Positions 1-10,605 of a stretch of 64,000 nt of DNA are shown here, piece after piece. The notes beneath the pieces were generated by a model. That model saw nothing but the letters and a program-made list of their open reading frames with translations. It was not told the DNA's origin and did no database searches. The first letter of the stretch is position 1, and each line of letters opens with the position of its first letter. The DNA is taken from positions 30,533,906-30,597,905 of the forward strand of contig CM038221.1 in assembly GCA_021442155.1 (NCBI GenBank), in the 5' to 3' direction. The position numbers were made by a program, and so were the translations under genes. This DNA is from Cymbidium sinense (lineage: Eukaryota > Streptophyta > Magnoliopsida > Asparagales > Orchidaceae).

Positions 1-110
1 CTCATGGGATGGATTTGGCTTTGGATCAAGCCAGCCTTCCACGATTTGACTATGCCCACCTCATCCACTTTGGTCGAGGCTTTGAGGGGGCTAGATTACA
101 TGTGATGGAA

Positions 111-125
111 CCCCCCCCCCCCCCC
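111..125. repeat. Poly-C run (C15)
   Basis: Fifteen consecutive C in the pre-gag region of copy 1. The region equivalent in copy 2 (about 53,660) has no such run, so it is a local expansion. Confidence 0.9.
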
Positions 126-141
126 ATAATAGTTAGAGAGC

Positions 142-625
142 ATGAGCGTTAGTCATCCGTGTCGACATGCCATCCGATCTTTCATCAAGAGGAAGGCTAT
201 GGAAATTGCCATAGTAACAGTATCAGTGCGCTTGATTGTTTCCCATGCTGCCCAAGTTAGGGCTAGCACCCACTCACTAACACCCTCTAAGGGGAAGGCT
301 CCCCTAATCCTAGGGATTGTCTCCCTTGCTTTTGAGGTTGGGTCTCCTCTCACCGCCTACCGTGACCCAAAGAAGAAACAAGAACCACATGATAAAGTGA
401 TACCACACTCACATTGCTAGGGAGATGGAGGTAGCTACTCAGTCTATTGTAGAGGAGTTATCCATGATGGTTTCCCTGTTGTTTACAGCAAACCAATTTC
501 ATCCACTTTCTAGTTACGTGAGAGGACATCGAGGATTTCTTCACCTCCACCGGTGGTTCGGCCTGTGCACGTTAGTGAGAGGAGGAGGTCGTATGCCAGC
601 CTCCATTCAATTTTACACTGAGTAG
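142..625 (+). pseudogene. Gag N-terminal region, copy 1
   Basis: Two adjacent open stretches (142-420 and 425-625) are collinear with 53,700-54,300 of copy 2. Both copies share a segment reading FEVGS after a conserved KG(K) stretch, and a later segment resembling NQFHPLSS in copy 1 and NRFHPLSA in copy 2. In the retroelement this would be the N-terminal extension of Gag, or a separate ORF ahead of it, as Tat/Ogre elements often have. No catalytic or binding motif is visible. The frame changes between the two stretches, so the gene is not functional here. Confidence 0.5.
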
Positions 626-870
626 GCGGAGCCTACGGATGATCAGAGTTTGGGGCTCAGTTTGATATGAGGTCAGTTATACCCCGTAGCATGGGGAAGC
701 ATATTAGACAGGAGAGGGCTAGAGAGGCCCACACTTTAGTTCAGGTTACTAGTCAGGAGAGGCGGAGGTTTAGTCGGCAATCAGGCCTTTGCACTTGTTA
801 ATTTTCTTGATTGACGCACTACCCACGTCAATCATACTGACAATATCTTGCTTATGGGGACTACCCATCA

Positions 871-1729
871 TTGGAGGATAGCTCCTATTCAGAGATAGTC
901 GGTGGTGCCTCCAACACACCGCTCTACCCCCAGTCCACCATCATCTGTACATGTTCCAGCATCTCTAGTTCCATCAAAGGCCATGAAGCCTACATATGGG
1001 GAGAAAAGGACCCCATTGGTGATCCGACTACGGCCGAGAGATCCTATTCCATCTACACCACCCATTGCAACGAGGTTGAGCTCTCCTGCTCGACCTTCTA
1101 CCCCAGTTGTGGTGTGAAAGGAATGGCAACCTCGAAGCATCATGGTCATCCCGTCACCACCACCACCATAGCATACGATGGAGATAGTAGTTACCAAGGG
1201 GAAGGTGATAGCTCAGTTGCCCCTATGATGATAGAACCTTCTAGGAGTGTCACACCATACAGATTCAATGATGTCGATATTTTCTCACAAGTATAGCCCT
1301 CATAGGGTTGACTCCCCAGCAGTAGAGGAGATTCGGTGCCTAACAGTACATGATAGTGATCCCACCACCAGTCAACCAAAGTTATTTGTGTCTGTTCAGA
1401 TAGATCATTCTCTAGATGATATTGTAGCCATTTATCTCATGGAGAAGAAGGAGATCTTAGGATATGATTGGTCCGATGAGGAGAAGGTCAGCTTTGATCC
1501 GAATGAGGACAATCTATTGGAAGATTCAGTAGGGGTTCACATGGTCAACACCCGGGGTTCTCTCCTCCATGAACAACAGCATATGGAAGGTGATGAGGTC
1601 GAGCTGGAAGATACAGCTCAATCGACCCAACACCTCCTTCAAATAATTAAACAGAAGGATGAACTGATAGATAGAATAGAGAAGAGGCTTGAAGACTTGT
1701 TAACAGCTATTTTGGCATTACAGAAGTAA
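871..1729 (+). pseudogene. Gag pre-capsid region with coiled coil, copy 1
   Basis: Open stretches at 871-1296 and 1247-1729 cover a Ser/Thr/Pro-rich segment followed by an acidic one. The second stretch ends in a heptad-like helix with Leu/Ile at regular spacing (IIKQKDELIDRIEKRLEDLL, residues about 130-150). Copy 2 keeps the same helix near 55,190-55,260. A coiled coil just before the capsid would fit Gag multimerisation, which is an inference. The two stretches are in different frames, so at least one frameshift has occurred. Confidence 0.55.
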
Positions 1730-1888
1730 GCCCCGACAGTACATCCTACTACAGTAGAAACTAGTCCACCTGAGTTGTTGCATGTCTTAGATCCTGCCAA
1801 GACTACACCACCAGTAAAGAAGGGCAGCACCAGTTTGTATAGGAAGGTAGTGGATAGTACCTCCATATAGGAAAAGGACATCAAGTTC

Positions 1889-2484
1889 ATGGTTGAGCAG
1901 CAGGTGAGAGAAGTGTTGGCTCAAGCCCGAGGAGGATCATCGGTTCCAAAGGGTATACCCTACCTAGGAGAATTCGATGTCATCCAATATCCTAAGGGTT
2001 TTGTGCCAACTTCTTTCAAGAGCTTTGATGGCAGTGGGAACCCGAGCAAGATATTGCACACAGCAAGCCAGTTGATGCTTTACTCTTCCATCTCTTCGTT
2101 AGTAGCTTAGTAGGTATAACTTTTGATTTGTACGATGAACTTCCCAACAGTTCAGTGAAGACATTTGCTGAGTTGGAGCAACTCTTCATCAAGAGGTTTG
2201 CTGGAGCTCAGCAAAGGGTAATTATATGTGATCTCGTTGTGGCTCAACAAAACTATGGTAAGTCCCTCATTGATTACATTTTTAGATCGCATAATTTGAG
2301 TATGAAATGCGAACCACAGATGTCTGAACAACATGCCATCAAGATTTTGCTTAAGAATATCCATGGCCCAGTTGTCTTCATGCTAAAAGGTTTCACCCTC
2401 AAAACTTTTAAGAAGTTAATCAACAAAGCAGCTAGGTTACAAGGTGAAGCCAAACAGATGTCTTTTTTAGATCAACCAACATAG
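1889..2484 (+). pseudogene. Gag capsid domain (retrotrans_gag family), copy 1
   Basis: This part would form the virus-like-particle shell. The stretch 2128-2484 carries the family signature: FAELEQLFIKRF, then a Q-rich turn, SLIDYIFRSHNLSMKC, SEQHAIKILLKNI, and a final TFKKLINKAARL helix. It resembles the plant gypsy pattern in which W..LP...I.SW....F...F is followed by ESL.DYI.RW..L. The preceding stretch (1889-2110) supplies the upstream helix with a conserved segment reading IPYLGEFDVIQYPKGF. A stop after 2110 and a shift at 2128 break the gene. Copy 2 has the same domain at 55,480-55,990. Confidence 0.8.
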
Positions 2485-2683
2485 CCTAATCCATAGAAGA
2501 TATGAAAGAAACCAGGCACAATAGATAAAGAATATAGGAGAGGAGAGATGAGAGACCTCATACTAACCTCACCTACCATTAGGCATCCCTCGGACACCAC
2601 AAGAGCCTCGCCTCCTCCTACACATCATCGCCAAGAAGGAATACACATACCCACCACCAAGTAGCTATGGTTCACCTACTCTT

Positions 2684-3091
2684 TTGGATAAACTTAACAT
2701 GCCTTATTCATTTAAGAGGGAGGTAATAGAGAAGATCTTTAAGAAACTCTTAAAGAAGCTTAATTTTCAACTACCCGAACTTAGGAGACCGAAGGAAGTG
2801 GAAAAAATTCATGATCCTAACTTTCGCCCCTACCACCGTATGCTAGGTCATATTTTGGAAGATTGCTTCACATTCAAGGACCTTGAACAGCTTCAAGTTA
2901 TCCCAAAGGAATACCTTATGGAACAACCATCTAGTTCCATTAAGGTAATCCTTGGGGATACTTGCAATCCTTCCAAAACCAAAGAAGGTTGGGATATCTC
3001 CTTATCTAGTACCTCTAAAATAATAGTCTCCAAAATCAAGAAACTTTCCTTGCATGTGCCTGAACCAGCTCAAACCTCCAACATCAAGTAA
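2684..3091 (+). pseudogene. Gag C-terminal region, copy 1
   Basis: The region matches the conserved block that follows the capsid in plant Tat/Athila-type elements: a PYSF....V.KIF..LL segment, then LPELRRP, then DPNFRPYHRMLGH..EDCFTFKDL. The motif YHR..GH...C.... is typical of this family, where it may act as a zinc-binding-like His/Cys cluster. The stretch is one uninterrupted 135-residue frame, making it among the better-preserved parts of copy 1. The equivalent in copy 2 is 56,270-56,590. Confidence 0.75.
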
Positions 3092-3094
3092 GGT

Positions 3095-3688
3095 TTGCAA
3101 GTTGCCAACTCGTGGAAGGGGAGTTTAGTAGAAGAAAGCCAACCCATGCCGATAGTTGGCCAATCGATCGAGTCCACCTCTATCTACTTCAACTACTACA
3201 GCACCTCTTCTACTTCAGCTAGTTCTTCCTCTAGTAGAACTCTTGTATCAGTGGATGAGGGCACCAAATCACTCACCCCACATACTTTACTAGATTTATA
3301 CTATGGCCCTCTTTTCAAATCCATGAAATCAAGGAATAAAGCTAGCTTGAATTATATCTGTGTCACTTTTGATGGGTTGTGTACTTCTATTTCTAATGAA
3401 AACTCTTCAAGTCAAAATAACTATAACAACTTTGATCTTCCCTTTTCTGATTCAGAGTTGGATCTTCCTTCTCTGAATACTACATGTTCGCCTCTTGAGA
3501 TAGACTTGGAATCATCCGATTCTGAGAGTCCCATAAGAGAAGCTGTAGGTGAGCCTGACAAGCAGGTAGAATCTTCCATTACCCTGCCACATGAAATCAC
3601 TGAAGTCAACATCCGTAGTGGTAAGTTTCTACCTCCTAGGGCAACACCTCAAGATAGAGGGAAACAAGTCATTAGTTCAGATGATTGA
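3095..3688 (+). pseudogene. Gag-protease linker region, copy 1
   Basis: A 197-residue open stretch rich in Ser and acidic residues (SSTSASSSSS near residues 38-48, then SDSELDLPSL and ESSDSES). It ends with a segment containing VNIRSGKFLPPRATPQDRGKQ that is also present in copy 2 (57,190-57,260). No enzymatic motif is seen. Its position and composition fit the disordered linker between gag and protease of Tat-type polyproteins. The host function, if any, is unknown. Confidence 0.6.
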
Positions 3689-3949
3689 GAAGCTCCTCCG
3701 TAGGATTCTCCACACTTAGATATGCTTGTGGAGGATCAACCCAAGGTAGACTACAATGTCCTCTCTCACCTAAGAAAGTTGTAATCTAAGCTAAGTATAT
3801 ATGATGCCCTTGCCTTATCCAAAGAGATGAGAGAGTCACTAATCAAGGATTTACTTGATCCTGAAATATGCTTAGCTCAGTTGATCGCTGTTGGAGAGGA
3901 GGCACATTGTTCTAGAGAAGCTCAGGGGATCACTTTCATAGATGAAGAC

Positions 3950-4497
3950 CTTCTTCGAGGACACAGCAACCGCCCTCTACGTATAGTGGACATGTGATTC
4001 ACTTGCCGAGTTCTCATCATCCGTGTGCATCGGTGAACATTATGAGTCTAAAGACCCTTGCCTATTTAAGGATCAACATCTCTACACTCTGAGAAGATCA
4101 GATAATGTTGAGAGGATTCAATGAATAAGGCGAGAGGGCTTTAGGTTCCATAGTGTTCCCTTTGGAGATAGGTGACTAGAATACTGAAGCCAAGTTTTAC
4201 ATAATTGATTCGAATACTTCATTCACTGCTTTGCTCGGTAGGCCTTGGATACATCAGAATAAGATGATTCCATCCTCCCTCCATCAGTGCATCAGGTTCA
4301 AAAAGGAAGGGATTGAATGCCGTGTCAAAGGTGATGAGAAACCATTTTTAGTCAAAGAGGTTGAGATATATGAGGATGCGACCTACTATCTTCCTCAAAA
4401 TATCTTTTCTCATGAACATGGTCAAAATTCAAATTCAAATTCAAATGCAAAAGAAAAAGAAGAAAAAGAAAAAAAAAAAAAGAGAAAAGAAAAATGA
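3950..4497 (+). pseudogene. Aspartic protease, copy 1 (catalytic Asp lost)
   Basis: Retropepsin-like protease that would cut the polyprotein. Readable motifs are ASVNIMSLKTLAYL, then GSIVFPLE, and the strongly conserved LLGRPWIH followed by IPSSLHQCIRF, typical of plant gypsy proteases. The codon at 4018-4020, where copy 2 has the catalytic Asp of VDPSAS, is CAT (His). The enzyme would therefore be dead even without the stops and shifts upstream of 4231. The end runs into a Lys/Glu-rich low-complexity tract (4,440-4,500). Confidence 0.8.
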
Positions 4498-4500
4498 AAG
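4440..4500 (+). repeat. A/AAG-rich low-complexity tract
   Basis: The run of AAAT, AAAG and poly-A encodes only Lys/Glu/Asn. It lies at the end of the copy 1 protease. Copy 2 has a similar but shorter tract at 58,010-58,045, so it is an ancestral low-complexity spacer that has since expanded. Confidence 0.7.
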
Positions 4501-4647
4501 TCCAAGTAAACAAGAAAAGGAAATTGAGGAAGAAGTGGAGCCCCATATCACATTCCACCCACAGTTCATTCCATCATATGGACATGTGGGTAGGTTGACT
4601 CGACCTCCACTAGGCAGAGGCAGAGGTAGTTGAACCCGATAGTATTT

Positions 4648-5055
4648 GCTCAGTTTCACATAGCATACACTTTGTCATAATAAAAAAACCATCTATTCTA
4701 TAAACAACTAAATAATAAGATTGCAATAACATTTCAATTACTAAAATACCTGCTAAAATATTAGATTTTAAATCCCAAAACATTGCCTCACTTTCACATA
4801 GAATGCACATATAATATGAACAAAAAATTCATTTATCTTTTCATAAACGATTAAATAACAAAATAATAACAATAGTTCAACAAGTAAATAACTGCTAAAA
4901 TACCAGATTTTGAATCCTAAAGCATTAGGTCAATTTTACATAGCATGCACTTACCATATGAAAAGAAATAGCACGTCATACACATCTAATAAGAAAATTA
5001 GTAATAGTAGACAATAGCTCAAATTACCTGCTAATATATATAATTTAGAACCATA
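4648..5055. repeat. ~140-bp tandem repeat, three degenerate units
   Basis: Units start near 4648, 4786 and 4928, each opening with a variant of TTTCACATAGCATGCAC. Each unit then has an A-rich stretch, a CTGCTAAAATA motif and a TTTTAAATCC-like motif. Similarity is moderate, so the array is old. It begins right after homology to copy 1 ends and has no counterpart in copy 2. Confidence 0.6.
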
Positions 5056-5500
5056 ATGAATAAAAGTACCACATGCTACAAAAGCTCCTTGTTATAACAA
5101 CTTAAACAAACTCAAGAAGCAATATTTTACTGATTAAAGCATGAAAGAAATGATGCATAGACTAAGGGGAAAGAAAAAGATAACAAAGATAAGATAGCAC
5201 GACAATTTTTGACCCTCGAGCACACAAGATGATGCATCGAGTGAGGGGAAGGACTAAGAAGGAAGAAAACTTGGAGATTGGAGAAGACCTGAGCCCCAAA
5301 CAGTGAGGTGAAGAAGGGAAAGAAAAAAAGGCTAAGGATTTGCCGAGCACTCAAGAGTCGAGAGTCGGCGATAAAAGATTAAAAGTTTAGGTAAGTTGGA
5401 AAGCCCCATAAGAAGAGTGAATATAAATATAAAAAGTTAAAATTAATGAGTCCAGGAATCGCGACCTGCGGTGGCTTGTGCGACTCAACAAATTGAATTT
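5056..5500. other. Unassigned spacer
   Basis: AT-rich DNA between the 140-bp repeat and the GAGCTT-rich repeat. The short open frames on the minus strand are low-complexity Ser/Phe/Leu and match no family I know. Nothing else is recognised. Confidence 0.5.
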
Positions 5501-5504
5501 TTAC

Positions 5505-5875
5505 TTGAGCTTTAATCAAGCTTTTAATTGAGTTTTCATTGAGCTATAATCGAGCTTTGAATTGAGTTTTAGCCGAGCCTTTAATCAAGCTTTAATCAAG
5601 TTTTGACCGAGCTTTAAATTGAGCTTTATACTAGCCTATTCATGAACTTCATATGAAGTTGTTCATCGAGCTTTTAATGAGCTTGTTTGTGAACTTCAAA
5701 TGATATTATTTGTGAACATAAATGAACCAAACAAGGTCTTGTTCAGGCTTGTTCATTTAGCATTTGAGTATTTACAAAAGTGTTCAAGCTCGTTCGATTA
5801 GTAAATCAAATGATCATGAACGAGCTCTAATCGAGTCGAGCCACTAGTAGCTTGTCGAACGCTCTGTTCATTTGC
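5505..5875. repeat. GAGCTTTAAT-type periodic dispersed repeat
   Basis: From about 5505 to 5635 the motif GAGCTTTAATCAAGC and variants (GAGTTTTAATTGAGC, GAGCCTTTAATCAAGC) recur every 15-21 bases. It is followed to 5875 by GTTCATGAACTTC-like and CGAGCTCTAATCGAG segments. Such GAGCT/CTCGA-rich tracts occur at the ends of non-autonomous transposons in many plants; the class is not determined here. Confidence 0.45.
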
Positions 5876-5884
5876 AACCATAAA

Positions 5885-7440
5885 TATAATCCTAAAAGGT
5901 CAATGTGGTGGCTAATGTCCTTAGTAAAAAGTCATCTATATGTACACTTATAGTCAAAGAATATATTTTTAGTAACAAGAATAACTTAAGACTTGAATGC
6001 ATCGTGAGATGGAACAATCTAATCTTTAAAACAACATTACCAAGAAAATCAAAATGGCCCAAACTCAAGAACCTATATTATATAAAATTATTGAAGAAGA
6101 AAACCTAGAAAGATTTTGTGAGAATAATGATGAATATTAATATTTAAAGATAGATTGTGATTCCTCAATTATAAATAAAATAAGAAATAAATTTTAGAAG
6201 AAACTTACACAACATCCATCATGTAAGAATAAAAGATATATCAAGACTTAAAATAAAGATTTTTGTGACCATAAATGAATACATAAGTAATTAAATTTAT
6301 GACCAAGTGTTTGGCATGCCAAAGAATCAAAGCCAAATACTAAAGGCTTGGAGGATATCTTTAGTTATTACAAATGCTAGAATATAAAGGGGAGCATGAA
6401 ATCATGGATTTTATGTGTGATTTGTCCAAACATGTAGAAATCTTGATGACGTTTAGATGATCTTTAATAGATTGACAAAAACATCATACTTTTTTTCCTA
6501 TTAAAATGACTTATTTCATTGTGAAGTTTAAAATGTATCCTCTCTTTAACTATTTGCAACCCTCTATACCACAACATGTTCAAGTTAAATAGTTTATTTT
6601 GACAAAAAATTATAATGAGTCATACAATAAATGAGATATAGGTGTTTGTTCCAAGTCAATCTAGATTGCATCTTGTTGAGTTTAAATAGTTTTAGGTTGA
6701 GTCAAATTCTATTCAAACACGAACTTAACACATTTACCATAATTGATAGTCCTACTCAAATAGATGGTAAATATGAGCAGACTATTCAAACACTTAAAGA
6801 TATGTCAAAATCCAACATTATGGTTTTCAATGGAAATCAAGATGGATATTTCTCTTAAAAAAACATTCACAACTCAAGTCTAAGAATGACACCTTATGAG
6901 GCTTGTAAAAAAGAAAATGTCAATCACCTTTTGGTTGGAAAGATATTGAAGAACAAAAAATTATTTAGAACTTACATCATCATCACAATTACAAAAAAAA
7001 AAAAAAATCAAACAAAATCAAAATCATCTTCTTATTCCCCAAAGTCGAAAGAAAGCTATGATGATCTTACAAGTAGTAATATCTAATTTAAAGAAGGAGA
7101 TTTTGTATTCTTAAAAGTCTCTCCAATAATATTTATGCAATATTTGGATTTTAAGGTAAGTTCAAACCATGATGTATTGGATCCTTGAATTTTTAAAGAG
7201 AATAGGAAGTATTACTTACAATCCTGCATTATAGCTAAACTTTATAATATATTTCATGTCTTATCTTTGAAAAAAATGTATTTAAATAAGCTTTATATTT
7301 AGTGTTATCTAATATTTAAATATGTATTTGGAATGTGGATTGAAAAGAACAAGTCCTTAAAAAGCATCATATTTAGCCATAAAGGTTGTATAAAGAAACT
7401 ATGAAGAGAAATAAGCCACCAAGGAATTAGATGATGGGAA
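5885..7440 (+). pseudogene. Chromovirus-type Ty3/gypsy RNase H end and integrase (relic, copy A)
   Basis: A decayed pol 3' end that would have integrated element cDNA. In order, across shifting frames: the end of RNase H (NVVANVLSKKS, near 5,900), the zinc-binding HHCC remnant (TKCLACQRIKAKY, near 6,300), a conserved stretch resembling the MDFV.GLP block (6,400-6,430), a DRLTK-like block (6,460), PTQIDGKYEQTIQTLKDM with the catalytic-Glu block (6,750-6,800), MTPYEA (6,886), FKEGDFVFLKVSP (7,090-7,130), NIFHVLSLKKMYL (7,250) and a chromodomain-like tail with KNKSLKSIIF (7,340-7,370). Stops interrupt throughout. The breakpoint of the tandem duplication (6433) lies inside this gene. Confidence 0.8.
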
Positions 7441-8203
7441 GTAAAAATACTATTTTAAAAACTAGATTGGTTGGCTCAACCATGAACAAGGCATATCGTC
7501 AGTCCGATTAATCTTAAAAATCACTTTTGCATTGAACCGACGGTTTGACCGACGAACCGATCCCGTTTATATAAATTTGGCCGGTCCAAATTAAGTTCAT
7601 TTAATCAATTTTAATTCTTTAATGAAATGATTAAAAATTTTAAAATAATATATTAAAATAAGATTTTAATTAATTTTTTTAAAATAAATTTTATAAATCT
7701 TAAAAGCTTTATTATTATAAATATAAATTTAGCCAAATAAATTATTTTATACCAAACCACCATGCCAAGCCACCACTTAGGGGGTCTTAAGTGTTTTTTT
7801 TGAGAAGTTCTTTTCTTCTATATAAAGAGTATAATACTAGCTTCTTTTATTATGTGAGATAAATGATTTTAAAAGCATGTTGAACTTTGATTTGGGCTAT
7901 AGAAATAAGGAATTTGACTAGAGAATTGTACTTTTAAATCTAAGAATAAAAAAATAACATTTTAATTTTTTACTTCATACTCTTATTATAAATTTTTTTA
8001 TAATATAAATAATTTATTTAAGAATATAAAATTTATAATAATATATTATAAATATTTTACATATTATATATTTTATTTTTATTTTTATTTTATAAAGTTT
8101 TAAAATAATTTTTTTTACATTATAAATTTTGTATTTTTATTATAAATCATATTAATATTTATAAATCTATATAAATATAAATTTATTCTTAATTGTAAAT
8201 ATA

Positions 8204-8257
<54 letters not shown>

Positions 8258-8935
8258 CTATTAGACGTATAATTATATCTTGATAAATTTTAATTTTAAA
8301 ATCATTTTTAATTATTGCTTATATATTATTTATTTTATTTTATATTTATCATATATTTATATTATTATATTATTTAAAAATTTTTAATAATTTAAATATT
8401 TATTAAATCATCTATTTCAACTCTCAGTTGAAGATCAGATTTTCATAACCTTGTTTTGGAGCAAAATTTTATAAGGTAGGAAGGATGCAATTCTTCAAAT
8501 TTATATTTATTTATGCTTTATCTCATAAAAAGTTAAAATTATATTTATTTTATTTTATGTCAAATTAGTTTGAAAATAATTTATTAATAAAATGAATCAA
8601 TAGATCATTTTTATTTATTACATTTGAGAAAAATAAATATAAATGATAATTTTTATTAATAATTTTTAATTAAAAAACAAGTTATATATTATATTTTCTA
8701 TTCAATTTAAGTTTAATACAAACGATAAAATAATAACTTGTAAGTACATAAAAATGAAGTAATTTAAATTATAGATTTTTATTTTAATGCATAAATTTAA
8801 AAGTCCAAGTACAAATTAAATTAAAATAACTATACTTATAATACACTTTAGTAATTAAGAAGCTAACAATAAGCTAAGTTCAAGTTAATTTTCTATGAAT
8901 TACAACATAAAATTAGTTCATGATTGTTTAAGATT
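7440..8935. other. AT-rich relic between integrase and unit-1-specific segment
   Basis: Very AT-rich DNA shared with 23,950-25,470. It begins with a GGTTGGCTCAACCATGAA motif, and the unit 2 copy ends with GTTTAACCTTAATTGAACC, which could be the weakly inverted ends of a small transposon. No coding potential is seen. It could also include the remains of the chromovirus 3' LTR. Confidence 0.35.
8209..8256. repeat. (TA)n microsatellite
   Basis: About 24 TA dinucleotides in unit 1. The paralogous place in unit 2 (about 24,740-24,775) has only short, broken TA runs, so the array expanded after the duplication or collapsed in unit 2. Confidence 0.9.
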
Positions 8936-10605
8936 TATTTACTTTTATTATTATATTTGTCACCTCAAATTCATCTTAATATCCATTATTGTACAATATT
9001 TATATGTGTCTCTTTAAATTTCATATTATTATCAATTCACTGCTAAAAAGAAGTTAAGGCAGCAATGTACCTAATATGTATCATTGTAATTAAAATTTTA
9101 AGTATATATATTTGAAATGTCAATATGACCTAATTTTTATGAAAAGATTTTAGAAATTAAAAATCATAAGTAAAATTGATACTTAATTAGTGAGTCGTTA
9201 CAATCATAAATAAATAAATAAATAGATATTCTACCAAAAACTTTTTAACAATAAATAAATAAATAAATGATATCATCCATAAATGTTAGAATAAAAAATA
9301 AGGTCAAAATGAAAATTTTATTCAATGAAAAGCTTCAGCTAAGTTCAACACAACCTGAAAGATATCAGGCAATGGCTGATGTTGGTCACGGTGTTAAGTA
9401 GTAGAGCATGACCTTTGGCTTAAGCATTTGAATTAATTAATCATGTTTACGTTTATATCTGAGTTTAATTCTATAAATTTGAGTTAGTTTATAAGTTGGT
9501 TTATTCTTTTTATGAAAGAGAAAAAATAAATTTGATTCAAATAATTGTTATAATAAAATAATAAAAGATGAGAAATTGGAAGATAAATAATAAAATAATC
9601 ACTTAATTAAAAAGTGATTATAGAATTTGGTTAGTTTTGATGAATCTTTTGATGAATCCATCAAGCAAAATGATTTTAGAACTGAATTTCAAAAATCTGA
9701 TCCAAACTAAATTTTTCTATAACCAAATCAAATCAAATCAAATCAAAATATAGTTTACTTTATTCGATTTAATTTTAGTTTAACCAATTTTTTAGGAAAA
9801 AATTAAAAATTTTATTTTTATAATATATGCAATTTGGTAATTTAAAATTATATACTTTTATTTGCATTTTAATTTTTGGTTTAACCAAAATTTTCTTAAA
9901 AAATTGATCCAAAATTCGAAATCCAAATAACCTCTATTTTAAAACTGAAAAATGAATCACCTTCTACTAAATTGAACTAAATCAACTAAATATATTTTGG
10001 TGTGATTCGATTCATTTTTTGAGTTTGAACTAGATAATGCACACGGCTAATAAAAAGAATGAGATATAATTTTTTTAAGCATTTTTTTTTAAACTCCGTA
10101 CTCTCAAACTTTTAAATTCTAACATCTTTAAAGGGTATTTTATACTAATATTTTCTTACATTAGGTGGCTCAAAAGCTAACATGTCAATTTAACAATGGG
10201 CATAAATTTGGATCATTACCCAATCAAGTTTGGCTCATAAACTATTTATGAAGGTGAGTTTCATGTGGTTACTTTACTAATTTTGGTGTTAGCCCAAAGC
10301 CATCAAAGGGAAAGGACATGAAGATAGCTTACAACACATGCTAAGCAATCGATGCTTATCTTCTTGTTTTAAAAGGTGGGGACAAAGGGAAGGTAAAATT
10401 ACAACCAAAAAGGAATTTTAAAGATATTTGTCCACCTTCACAATTATTGAGGATGAAAGAGATATAAACCTTTTCATTTAATATGGAGAGAGATCAAGAG
10501 AGTGAAGAATAAATAATAATATTCTATGACCAATATATAATTATATAAGATAATATATATTATCAAATATAAATTAATATTTAGATAGCAATGCATTTCT
10601 CAAAT
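8935..10605. other. Segment present only in duplication unit 1
   Basis: AT-rich DNA with no partner in unit 2, where about 130 bases of other sequence take its place. It includes a short (AAATC)n run near 9,725-9,750. No protein motif, RNA gene or clear terminal repeat is visible. It was either deleted from unit 2 or inserted into unit 1. Confidence 0.5.

Larger units (their letters stand above)
1..4625 (+). mobile_element. Tat/Ogre-like Ty3/gypsy fragment, copy 1 (gag to protease)
   Basis: Decayed 5' coding half of an LTR retrotransposon, collinear with the second copy at about 53,560-58,140. The order matches: Ser/Pro-rich N-terminal gag, coiled coil, capsid, gag C-terminus, linker, aspartic protease. 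The copy enters the window already inside the pre-gag region, so its 5' LTR, primer site and leader lie upstream of base 1. Homology to copy 2 stops near 4,620, shortly after the protease; RT, RNase H and integrase are missing and unrelated repeats follow. The reading frame is broken by many stops and shifts. The assignment to the Tat group rests on the better-preserved copy 2. Confidence 0.85.

Noticed and set aside
889..1197. Minus-strand open frame opposite the gag pre-capsid region
   Set aside because: It is the shadow of the plus-strand retroelement frame, with no independent conservation between the two copies.
4352..4659. Phe/Leu-rich minus-strand frames that look like membrane segments
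   Set aside because: They are reverse translations of an A-rich tract and have no signal, start context or conservation.
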